Of a DNA stretch of 8,156 nt, positions 1 through 6,129 are shown one piece after another; position 1 is the first letter of the stretch, and each line of letters opens with the position of its first letter. The stretch lies in the NCBI GenBank assembly GCA_036274645.1, contig DASUFH010000336.1, positions 1 through 8,156 of the forward strand, in the 5' to 3' direction. Source of the stretch: DASUFH01 sp036274645. Lineage in GTDB: Bacteria > Acidobacteriota > Terriglobia > 20CM-2-55-15. A model generated the notes under the pieces. It saw nothing but the letters and a program-made list of their open reading frames with translations. It searched no databases and had not been told where the DNA came from. Made by a program: the position numbers and the translations under genes.

Positions 1-188
1 GATCCACGCTGCAGGTGCATGTCGAGTCCACAACCGGTCGAGCAGAATCCGCACACGGAACGGACCATCGCATCCGGTTTCGCCCGGGCCGGAACGCGGC
101 CCAGACCGAAGTCGCCCGGCCGCAGGGTCAGTTCGGCGGTAAGCGGTCCGGTCCACTGGCGGAACAGCGTGTTCTTTCGTGATGTCAT
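1..188 (-). CDS. Molybdopterin oxidoreductase catalytic subunit (N-terminal fragment)
   Basis: This is the first 62 residues of a protein that runs off the left edge of the window. It begins MTSRKNTLFRQW and contains VCGFCSTGCGL, in which Cys46, Cys49 and Cys53 form the C-x2-C-x3-C start of the N-terminal [4Fe-4S] motif of Mo/W-bisPGD oxidoreductases such as nitrate reductases, formate dehydrogenases and DMSO reductases. No twin-arginine signal is visible, which suggests a cytoplasmic enzyme. The ATG overlaps the TGA of the upstream DmsBC fusion as ATGA, so the two are probably translationally coupled and form one complex. The substrate cannot be told from this fragment. Assimilatory nitrate reduction is one possibility and would agree with the sigma-54-like promoter upstream, but that is inference. 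Family assignment is fairly secure; specificity is open. Confidence 0.85.
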   Translation of the reverse strand, partial: MTSRKNTLFRQWTGPLTAELTLRPGDFGLGRVPARAKPDAMVRSVCGFCSTGCGLDMHLQRG

Positions 189-1825
189 GCCGCGGCAATT
201 CCCCCGGGCATCCGTACCGGCGCCACCGCGGTAAAGAACAGATACCGTTCCAGAAGTTCACCCGCGAGCAGGGCGGGAAACGCCGTCAGAGCGAACACCT
301 GCCACGGGGGGCTGCCGGAAAGCGCGCTCGGAATGACCAGGACGGGACACAGAAGACCACCCAGGATTCCGAGCCCGACCCGTAAACGCATTACCCAGCC
401 GAGCCGGTCCTCCAGCAGGCGGGCGCTCTTGTTCAGGGGCGACAGGCGAATGGCGTTTTCACTCACCAGATGCCGGAAGATTCGCAATTCAACGGACAGC
501 TTCGACGCTGTTGCGGCAAAGACGAGCAGCGCCGCCACAACCGTCCAGGATGTCCACGTTCCGCGCGTGGCATCGAGGGCCAGGGCTAGAGCCGCCCCGA
601 GCAGGATGGTCGTTGGAATGAATCGACCAAAGGTCAATGACGCCCGCCAGAATTCCCTGCGGGTATCGACGTAAATCATCGCCGAGCAGGTCACCCCCAG
701 AAGGCCAATCAGCGCGGTACCGGCGCGCAATCCGACCGCCCCGATTCCCAGACCACTCCAGGTCGCGAGGCAGGCCAGGGCCGCCAGCGGCGCAAACATG
801 CCGAAGACGATCACCTCGCGGCTGAACCAGGACGTCCGCCATCCGAGGAAGGCGCGCCACGCCTTCAACGGCGTTCCCAGATGGAACGACGCGACGGCGG
901 GGGCCAGCGCGCCGGCGATGGCGGCGATCAAAGCAAGCTCCATGGCTGAACCGGCAATGATGGACACCAGACTCGCGCCGACGGCCAGCTGACTGAGCAC
1001 CAGCATCAATACGAGCGGCAGGTGCGCTTCAGAGGGTTCCAACCGCATATGATCGCCGCCGGCCAGATTCTTCGGTATCGGACGGTTCGATTTGTAACGT
1101 GTGGATGGGGCCGTGTAGCCGGGATCGGGCGCCTCCGGCAGAAACGTTCCCGCATGCGCCGAAGACGCAATTTCCGTAAAGTCCGCCACGACGATCCGTA
1201 TCGCTTCGGTCGGACACGCCTGCACGCACGCGGGAGCTTCATTCGCCGCAAGCCGGTTGGCGCACATATCGCACTTGCGGACGATTCCCCGGGAGGCCGA
1301 ATACTTCGGCACATCGTAGGGACACTTCATGATGCAGTACTGACAACCGATGCACTGATCGTCGAGGTGCCGCACGATGCCCGTCACGGGATCCTTGTCG
1401 TAGGCGAGCACGGGGCACCCATTAAGACAACCGGGATCGAGACAGTGATGACACGCCGTGGTGACGGTCTGCTGAAAGGGTTGCTGCCAGTCCTGGCTGT
1501 AGAGCAGGCCAACGTTGCGCCACATCTCATCTTCATCGAGCCCGTTCATGCTGTGACAGGCGCTGACACACGCCTTGCAGCCCGAACAACGGTCGAGGTC
1601 GACTTCAAAGGCGTATTGCTGGCCTTGCTGCGGCAGTGTGGCCGGGATCAGGTCGCGATAATAACGAGCCTCGGATGAAACGGCGCCGGCCGCGTGATCG
1701 CGCGCAAAACGGTCGACGGCGGTCAGGCATTGCTGTTCCTCAAGCAGGGCGTCGAGCAGCGGGCGTTCGGTCGCGGAACGATCGCTCTTCCGGCCATCTC
1801 CCGCGGATGTGGTCTCTGTTCGCAT
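185..1825 (-). CDS. DmsB-DmsC fusion: four-cluster ferredoxin subunit joined to membrane anchor
   Basis: A 546-residue protein that should carry electrons between the quinone pool and the molybdenum subunit encoded next. Residues about 70-215 are a DmsB/NrfC-like ferredoxin domain with all sixteen cluster cysteines: 80/83/86/90, 125/128/133/137, 158/161/164/168 and 185/188/200/204, enough for four [4Fe-4S] clusters. Residues about 265-530 are a DmsC-like anchor with about eight hydrophobic helices and the family stretch FHLGTPLKAW...SWFSRE (314-337). In E. coli DmsB and DmsC are separate proteins, so this is a fusion. The frame stays open upstream to 2104, but that part is low-complexity and unlike any DmsB. 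The ATG at 1825 was chosen because it gives a normal-length N terminus and lies downstream of the candidate promoter at 1893-1908. No clear Shine-Dalgarno sequence precedes it, so the exact start is uncertain. The stop overlaps the next start (ATGA). Confidence 0.9.
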   Translation of the reverse strand: MRTETTSAGDGRKSDRSATERPLLDALLEEQQCLTAVDRFARDHAAGAVSSEARYYRDLIPATLPQQGQQYAFEVDLDRCSGCKACVSACHSMNGLDEDEMWRNVGLLYSQDWQQPFQQTVTTACHHCLDPGCLNGCPVLAYDKDPVTGIVRHLDDQCIGCQYCIMKCPYDVPKYSASRGIVRKCDMCANRLAANEAPACVQACPTEAIRIVVADFTEIASSAHAGTFLPEAPDPGYTAPSTRYKSNRPIPKNLAGGDHMRLEPSEAHLPLVLMLVLSQLAVGASLVSIIAGSAMELALIAAIAGALAPAVASFHLGTPLKAWRAFLGWRTSWFSREVIVFGMFAPLAALACLATWSGLGIGAVGLRAGTALIGLLGVTCSAMIYVDTRREFWRASLTFGRFIPTTILLGAALALALDATRGTWTSWTVVAALLVFAATASKLSVELRIFRHLVSENAIRLSPLNKSARLLEDRLGWVMRLRVGLGILGGLLCPVLVIPSALSGSPPWQVFALTAFPALLAGELLERYLFFTAVAPVRMPGGIAAA

Positions 1826-1892
1826 TGATTTTCGTCGGAGACGCGCGGCCCTCACCCGCTCGGACCGGGCAGTCGTTTCCGGCCGATTCCAC

Positions 1893-1908
1893 TGCAACGA
1901 GCGTTCCG
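1893..1908 (-). promoter_or_regulatory. Candidate sigma-54 promoter of the dmsBC operon
   Basis: Read on the minus strand the site is CGGAACG-CTCG-TTGCA. It has the invariant GG and GC separated by exactly ten bases and matches 10 of 12 positions of the sigma-54 (RpoN) consensus TGGCACG-N4-TTGC(A/T). The -12 element would place the transcription start near 1881, about 55 bases before the dmsBC ATG. Sigma-54 promoters need an upstream activator, and three repeated motifs lie 89-178 bases upstream. This is a pattern match by eye: chance matches occur in GC-rich DNA, and no activator gene is in the window. Confidence 0.45.
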
Positions 1909-1996
1909 TTCTGCTGAAACGGGGGAAGCGACGCGTCTGGGCGCCGCCAAGGCTATGAAGCTGAAGAGATGCGGTAAAAAGAGGGCGCGGAAGAAG

Positions 1997-2086
1997 CTCG
2001 AAATTCGGACGCCAGAACTCCGACAGCAGTGTATGAAGAGACTCGAAATTCCTACAACTACGTAACCAAGCTCTGTCTCGAAACTC
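1997..2086. repeat. Three direct copies of CTCGAAA(T/C)TC, possible activator sites
   Basis: CTCGAAATTC occurs at 1997-2006 and 2042-2051, and CTCGAAACTC at 2077-2086, all in the same orientation. The first two copies are also preceded by similar GAAGA-rich sequence. They sit 89-178 bp upstream of the sigma-54-like promoter, the usual range for bacterial enhancer-binding proteins. The spacings (45 and 35 bp) are not exact helical multiples of each other. They are not perfect palindromes, which most NtrC-family sites are, so a regulatory role is inferred from position only. Confidence 0.4.
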
Positions 2087-2153
2087 CACGACAAGACGTG
2101 TCACATCCCCCTGCCGCTTCGCAGGAGATCAACATACCTGACTCAGGACGGGT

Positions 2154-2279
2154 CCCCGTCTGCCTGCTTGTAGGGGCGGTCTATGACCGCCCAGCGTTTC
2201 GGAGGGAATTCTGTGCAATCAGGAGATTTCCACCCCGAAACGTCGGGCGGTCATAGACCGCCCCTACAGGCAGACGGGG
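2154..2279. repeat. Pair of inverted REP-like palindromic repeats
   Basis: Two imperfect inverted copies, 2154-2202 and 2235-2279, flank a 32-base centre. The arms match almost completely apart from a four-base insertion in the left arm and small differences near GCGTTTCGG. Each copy itself holds a hairpin, for example GGGCGGTC-ATA-GACCGCCC at 2245-2263. A third copy with 31 identical bases (2235-2265) lies at 8007-8037, so this is a dispersed family. Layout resembles bacterial REP/BIME or small MITE elements. It lies just downstream of efp and could stabilise or end its transcript. No transposase of any kind is in the window. Confidence 0.85.
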
Positions 2280-2320
2280 GCTCAACATGCTTCCGTAGTT
2301 GATGCCCTTCGCGTGTATGG

Positions 2321-2893
2321 CTATGCGCGGCCGGCCACTTCCCCCGTCTGCGTATTGACGCGGACGACTTCGCCTTCCTTGATGAACAGGGCGACGCGCA
2401 CTTCGAGTCCGGTTTCGAGTTTGGCTACCTTGGTTGCGCCGCCGGCAGCCGTATCGCCACGGAGTCCGGGCTCCGTGGACGACACCTGGAGTTCGACGTA
2501 GGGTGGCAGCTGCAGAGAGACCGCCTGGCCGTTGTATTTGAAGATGTCGAGGATCAGGCCTTCCTTAAGGTACCAGTGATCCTCTCCCACGCTGTCTTCC
2601 GGGAGTGTGAACTGTTCGTAGGTGGCCTGGTCCATGAAGTGGAAACCGTCCGGGTCGCTGTAGAGAAACGACACGGATGCGATCTGCACATCGGGCTCGG
2701 CAAACTTCTCGCTGGTACGGAAGCTCTTTTCCTGAACCGCGCCGTTGAGAAGATTCTTCATGCGCGTCCGCACCATCGTGCTCGCTCCTCGCGCCGTCGG
2801 TGTCGCGAAAAACACCTCGAGAACGTGGTAAGGCTGACCGTCCACTTCGATCAGCATCTTCTTTTTTAGTTCATTCGCTCCGATCAGGGCCAC
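2321..2893 (-). CDS. efp: Elongation factor P with an EfpL/YeiP-type PTARGA loop
   Basis: A 190-residue EF-P, the usual length, which binds stalled ribosomes and helps form peptide bonds at proline stretches. The three-domain layout is intact: KOW-like N domain (1-63), OB domain (about 64-127) and C-terminal OB domain ending with the family signature around KVAKLETGLEVRVALFIKEG. The functional loop reads TPTARGAST (31-39) with Arg35 at the tip. Classical E. coli EF-P has PGKGQ with a modifiable lysine; this loop is about two residues longer and matches the SPTARGA loop of E. coli YeiP/EfpL. The rest of the protein (for example MKNLLNG) resembles ordinary EF-P. It starts with GTG, fixed by an AAGGAGG four bases upstream. 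It lies downstream of nuoBCD and the 128-residue protein, separated by an inverted repeat, so it may be co-transcribed or have its own promoter inside that repeat. Confidence 0.95.
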   Translation of the reverse strand: MALIGANELKKKMLIEVDGQPYHVLEVFFATPTARGASTMVRTRMKNLLNGAVQEKSFRTSEKFAEPDVQIASVSFLYSDPDGFHFMDQATYEQFTLPEDSVGEDHWYLKEGLILDIFKYNGQAVSLQLPPYVELQVSSTEPGLRGDTAAGGATKVAKLETGLEVRVALFIKEGEVVRVNTQTGEVAGRA

Positions 2894-2897
2894 GAAA

Positions 2898-2904
2898 CCT
2901 CCTT
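2898..2904 (-). promoter_or_regulatory. Ribosome binding site of efp
   Basis: AAGGAGG on the minus strand, four bases before GTG at 2893. It is the strongest Shine-Dalgarno sequence in the window and decides the GTG start. It ends about 16 bases short of the inverted repeat at 2920, so the repeat would be in the untranslated leader of any transcript reading through from upstream. Confidence 0.85.
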
Positions 2905-2919
2905 AAGGGGACAAACGGT

Positions 2920-3019
2920 GGGAATTTCGGGGACAGACCCCTGATAAATTCGCGTGACCAGTTCAGATGTGTTCGAGACTTTCACCGCGAATTATGAGGG
3001 GTCTGTCCCCGAAATTCCC
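2920..3019. repeat. 100-bp inverted repeat element between the unknown ORF and efp
   Basis: A perfect 23-bp inverted repeat (2920-2942 and 2997-3019, core GGGGACAGACCCC) extends, with a small gap, to arms of 34-35 bases (2920-2954 and 2986-3019) around a roughly 31-base centre. The whole element looks like a miniature inverted-repeat element or BIME-type pair, different in sequence from the family at 2154-2279. It fills about 73 of the 98 bases between the unknown ORF and efp. Its right arm is read as the last codons and stop of that ORF. Transcribed RNA could form a long stem directly upstream of the efp ribosome binding site. Confidence 0.85.
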
Positions 3020-3378
3020 AATCCACTGGCCAGCGCCGCCAACCGCTCCAGCAACGCGAGCGGGACGCCGGATTCGGCCGCGCACGCTTCCAGCGCCGAC
3101 CGGCCGGCGCCGGACAGGTCGATATTCTTCACGCAGGAATTGCAACCATCGGTAGCGTACAGCGTTCGACTCTCCGGCGCATAAGCGGCAAGCCGGTGGA
3201 CCGGGCTGTCGCGCAGAATGCGGCCGCCGCTTTCGTAGTCTCCCGGAGAAACGACCCAGACGCTCGGCTCGACGCCACGGGCCGCCGCCACTGTCTGCCG
3301 AATCGACGCCATATCGAAGTCGACCAGTTCCCGCGCCTTGGCCGACAGGGTGGCGCCGCCCAACCAGTCGATTTTCAC
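2992..3378 (-). CDS. Unknown 128-residue protein coupled to nuoBCD
   Basis: I do not recognise this protein. It follows nuoBCD with a four-base GTGA overlap, which fixes its GTG start at 3378 and implies translational coupling. The sequence is soluble, with no signal peptide or membrane segment. Notable parts are VWVVSPGDYESGGRILRDSP (40-59) and ATDGCNSCVKNIDLSG (75-90), with a CxxC pair at Cys79/Cys82, followed by a helical tail rich in Ala and Leu. It is not NuoE, which normally follows nuoD: it is shorter and lacks the NuoE pattern of four spaced [2Fe-2S] cysteines. The last eight residues (GISGTDPS) and the TAA come from the inverted repeat at 2920-3019, so the original C terminus may have been replaced. 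A link to complex I assembly or metal binding is suggested only by position and the CxxC. Confidence 0.7.
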   Translation of the reverse strand: MKIDWLGGATLSAKARELVDFDMASIRQTVAAARGVEPSVWVVSPGDYESGGRILRDSPVHRLAAYAPESRTLYATDGCNSCVKNIDLSGAGRSALEACAAESGVPLALLERLAALASGLGISGTDPS

Positions 3379-5669
3379 TTCTCGAGTTCGCCCGCCACGA
3401 TATTGAACGAACCCAGAGCCGCGATGACGTCGGAGAGGTAGGCGCCTTTGACCAGGTGATTGAACGCCTGAAAGATGTAGAAGCACGCGCCGCGACAGCG
3501 CAGCCGGTACGGACGCTTCGAGCCATCGCTGATCAGGTAGAAGCCCAGTTCTCCGTTGGCCGCCTCCCAGTAGGAATACACTTCGCCGGTGGGCGGCTGA
3601 ATGCCGTCCTGAATCAACTCGAAGTGATTCATCAGGTCCTCGATATTGGAGTAAACGCCCTTCTTGGGGGGCAGGCTGATCCGGCGATCCTGAATCTGAA
3701 CGGGTCCCTCGGGCAGATTTTCCAGCGCCTGGCGAATGATTCTGATGCTTTGCCGGATTTCTTCAATGCGCACGAGATAGCGATCGTAAACGTCGCCGGT
3801 ATCGCCGACCGGCACATCGAATTCGAACTGGTCGTAATCGTAATTCGGGAACCACTTGCGCACGTCGTAAGGCACTCCCGCCGCGCGCAGGACCGGGCCG
3901 GTGAAGCCCCAGTCGATGGCGTCTTCCGCGGAAATCGCGGTGATCCCCTGTGTCCGCATTTTGAAAATCTTGTTGTGCCGGTTCATCTTCTCGAGGTCAT
4001 CCACATATTTGGGAATCGAATCGAGGAGAGCCCTGGACCGCGTCACGAAATCCGGAGGTATGTCGTCGGCCACTCCGCCGATCCGGACGTAGCTGACGGT
4101 CAACCGGCCGCCGCAGCAGGACTCGATCAGGTCGTAGATTTCCTCGCGCGGACGGAAGCTGTACCAGAAATTCGTAATCGACCCGAGATCGACGAGGTTT
4201 GTGCCGATGCAGACCAGGTGATCGGCAATGCGGCTGAACTCGGAAAGAATGACGCGAATGTATTGCGCGCGTTTCGGAATCTCGACGCCGAACATTTTCT
4301 CCACGGACATGGCGTAGGCGACGCCGTTCATCATCGCCGACATGTAATTCAGCCGGTCGGTGAATGGAATGACCTGCCAGTAGGCGTGAGTTTCCGACAT
4401 CTTCTCGAAGCAGCGATGCAGGAACCCGATTTCCGTATCCGCATCGAGGATCCGTTCGCCGTCAACGGCGACCTGCAACCGGAACGTGCCATGCATGGCC
4501 GGATGCTGCGGTCCGAGATTCAGCAACTGCGGATGCGCGAGGCCCATGGACTCCGCATACTTTCGCGCCCGCTCCACCACGGGCAGATCGATGGTCTCGT
4601 CACAGGGATAACGCTGGCCGGGCGGAAAATCGCGGCGCAGCGGATGTCCCTGAAACTGGGAATGCGTCAGGATGCGGCGCAGGTCGGGATGTCCCTTGAA
4701 CTCGATCCCGAACATGTCATACGCCTCGCGCTCCGACCAGTCGGCGCCTTTCCAGATATCCACGGCGGAATCGATCGACGGATCGTCGTCGGGCACCTGC
4801 GCCTTGATCCGGACGCGATGTTTGGTCGACAGCGACAGCAGGTGGTAGACCACGTCGTAGCGATTGGACCGCTCGTTCAGGAAGTCCACCGCGGTCACGT
4901 CGAGCAGCATCTTGAAGTCGAACGCCGGGTCGGTCTTGAGCGTGCGGAGAATCTGCTTGATGTTGTCGCGCTTGACCGTGATCGACAGATCGCCCCGAAA
5001 CTCCCGCATGCTCACCGTATCGTCGGGAAACCGCTCGCGAAACGCGCGCGCCACAGGCCCCTCGACCGGCTGCTGTTCTTCAAGAAACCGGACGAGCGCG
5101 CGAGACGGAGGCGCCAGGGCCTGTACGGTGGCGTCGACTTCCGGAGTCTTCAACTTCGTCTGGCGGGGATGGCGTTCGTACGAAAGCCGCTTGTCGTCCT
5201 CGATCTGCTGCTGCAGCTTGATCACGGCGTCGAGCACGGCTTCCGGCACGGGCGGACATCCGGGAATGTAGACGTCCACCGGCACGATCTCGTCGATACC
5301 CTGCATGACGTGATAGGCGCGATAGAACCCGCCGCAGGTGGCGCAGGCGCCCATCGAGATCACCCACTTGGGTTCGGCCATCTGATCGTAGATCTGTTTC
5401 AGAACCGGCCCCATCTTGTCGTTGATCGTGCCCAGCACCATCAGCACGTCGGACTGCTTGGGCGCAAAACGCACGACCTCGGAGCCAAACCGCGCGATGT
5501 CATAGTGGGACGAAACCGTCGCCATGAATTCAATCGCGCAGCACGCCGTGCCAAAGGGATAGGGCCAGAGAGACCCCTTCCGCGCCCAGTTGATCAGGGA
5601 TGCCGCTGTGGTGGTGAAAAAGTTAGGCCGTTCCGCCTGTTGCTGCTGTTCAGTCTCGACCGCGCTCAT
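3375..5669 (-). CDS. nuoBCD: NADH-quinone oxidoreductase NuoB-NuoC-NuoD fusion
   Basis: A 764-residue fusion of three complex I subunits that form the quinone-reducing connecting module on the cytoplasmic side of the membrane. Residues 1-165 are NuoB, with cluster N2 ligands Cys43, Cys44, Cys109 and Cys138 (GTACCAIEF, MGACATCGG, PGCPP). After a linker, residues about 190-355 are NuoC, with the signature SEREAYDMFGIEFKGHPDLR (312-331). Residues about 378-764 are NuoD, starting LLNLGPQHPAMHGTFRL; His393 and Tyr442 correspond by alignment from memory to the quinone-site His38 and Tyr87 of Thermus Nqo4. All domains look complete and active. An in-frame TAG lies 15 bases upstream, so ATG 5669 is the earliest start, though no clear Shine-Dalgarno sequence is visible. 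No nuoA lies upstream and no nuoE/F/G downstream, so the other subunits must be encoded elsewhere. NuoCD fusions are common and BCD fusions are known, but rarer. Confidence 0.97.
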   Translation of the reverse strand: MSAVETEQQQQAERPNFFTTTAASLINWARKGSLWPYPFGTACCAIEFMATVSSHYDIARFGSEVVRFAPKQSDVLMVLGTINDKMGPVLKQIYDQMAEPKWVISMGACATCGGFYRAYHVMQGIDEIVPVDVYIPGCPPVPEAVLDAVIKLQQQIEDDKRLSYERHPRQTKLKTPEVDATVQALAPPSRALVRFLEEQQPVEGPVARAFRERFPDDTVSMREFRGDLSITVKRDNIKQILRTLKTDPAFDFKMLLDVTAVDFLNERSNRYDVVYHLLSLSTKHRVRIKAQVPDDDPSIDSAVDIWKGADWSEREAYDMFGIEFKGHPDLRRILTHSQFQGHPLRRDFPPGQRYPCDETIDLPVVERARKYAESMGLAHPQLLNLGPQHPAMHGTFRLQVAVDGERILDADTEIGFLHRCFEKMSETHAYWQVIPFTDRLNYMSAMMNGVAYAMSVEKMFGVEIPKRAQYIRVILSEFSRIADHLVCIGTNLVDLGSITNFWYSFRPREEIYDLIESCCGGRLTVSYVRIGGVADDIPPDFVTRSRALLDSIPKYVDDLEKMNRHNKIFKMRTQGITAISAEDAIDWGFTGPVLRAAGVPYDVRKWFPNYDYDQFEFDVPVGDTGDVYDRYLVRIEEIRQSIRIIRQALENLPEGPVQIQDRRISLPPKKGVYSNIEDLMNHFELIQDGIQPPTGEVYSYWEAANGELGFYLISDGSKRPYRLRCRGACFYIFQAFNHLVKGAYLSDVIAALGSFNIVAGELEK

Positions 5670-6129
5670 AAACCGCTGATTCTAGCATGCGCGGAGGGGA
5701 AATCGCGTCGCCACCCGGACGACCGGGTGGCCACTCGGCTGGAATACTGAAACTCTGCCGGATCGGACCTGAGGGGCCGGCCAGAACTTTCTCACTGAAA
5801 CGGCAGTCAGGCTGAAACCGCACCCTGCCAGCTGAACGCCGCCAGTTCGATCCCGGTCTCCACTTTTTCAGACTTGCGTCCCGGCGCGTCTTAGAGCGAT
5901 GCGAGCAGGCGGTAGGATTCGCGCAAGAGGCCTTCGACCTCACTGCTTAGGCAACGTGATAAATTCACGGCCGCTTACTTGAGATACACCAGCACGGGCA
6001 ATCTCCCACATTGGGCGCCTTTTCAGCAGCGGCTGACGCCGCAAATGTTGGGACTACATGCCACAGTTTCATCACGCATCCATCAAACAGCGAACAATTT
6101 CCCATGCTGACGTCGCCGGTTCTCTCCTA
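5670..6129. other. Intergenic region upstream of nuoBCD, no gene seen
   Basis: About 460 bases between the end of the VWA-FGE gene and nuoBCD. It contains the strong hairpin at 5710-5731, a small hairpin GCGGC-TGAC-GCCGC at 6029-6042, and a stretch at 5841-5868 (GCCAGTTCGATCCCGGT, then CTCCAC and five T) that looks like a tRNA or tmRNA T-arm end but lacks the rest of such a gene. The short frames here do not resemble known proteins. A TAGAAT box lies about 12 bases before the nuoBCD ATG but has no matching -35, so no promoter is called. Confidence 0.5.
5710..5731. other. Strong hairpin in the nuoBCD leader
   Basis: GCCACCCGG-ACGA-CCGGGTGGC: nine perfectly paired G/C-rich bases around a four-base loop, 41 bases upstream of the nuoBCD start. 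There is no T-tract on either side, so it is not a typical intrinsic terminator. It could be a leader RNA structure or another REP-like repeat unit; no second copy is in the window. Confidence 0.6.

Larger units (their letters stand above)
1826..2320. other. Intergenic control region between efp and the dmsBC operon
   Basis: About 495 bases with no convincing gene. From the dmsBC start outward (toward 2320) it holds an unmarked leader, a sigma-54-like promoter (1893-1908), three copies of a 10-bp motif (1997-2086), and a large pair of inverted REP-like repeats (2154-2279) next to the end of efp. Open frames here, including the N-terminal extension of the dmsBC frame, have no family resemblance and look spurious. 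No T-tract typical of an intrinsic terminator follows efp on the minus strand; the inverted repeat pair may serve as its 3' boundary. Confidence 0.6.

Noticed and set aside
1022..1678. A 218-codon plus-strand frame opposite the DmsBC ferredoxin domain
   Set aside because: Antisense shadow; the minus strand holds sixteen correctly spaced cluster cysteines.
1826..2104. N-terminal extension of the dmsBC frame
   Set aside because: The added 93 residues resemble no DmsB N terminus, overlap the promoter candidate and iterons, and have no start signal.
2154..3019. CRISPR array or insertion sequence
   Set aside because: The repeats are inverted and of two different families, without regular spacers, and no transposase or cas gene is present.
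5680..5700. TAGAAT as a -10 box for nuoBCD
   Set aside because: No acceptable -35 at 16-18 bases, and the implied leader would be only a few bases long.
3456..5750. A 764-codon open frame on the plus strand, opposite nuoBCD
   Set aside because: It mirrors nuoBCD codon for codon, has no family features, and is a by-product of GC-rich codon use. The minus strand has all complex I motifs.
5841..5868. Possible tRNA or tmRNA gene
   Set aside because: Only a T-arm-like stretch is present, with a stem mismatch; no acceptor, D-arm or anticodon arm could be folded.
5891..5968. Tiny minus-strand frame ending ESYRLLASL, possibly a C-terminal gene remnant
   Set aside because: Only 25 codons, stop-flanked upstream, no ribosome binding site; too short to separate from chance.
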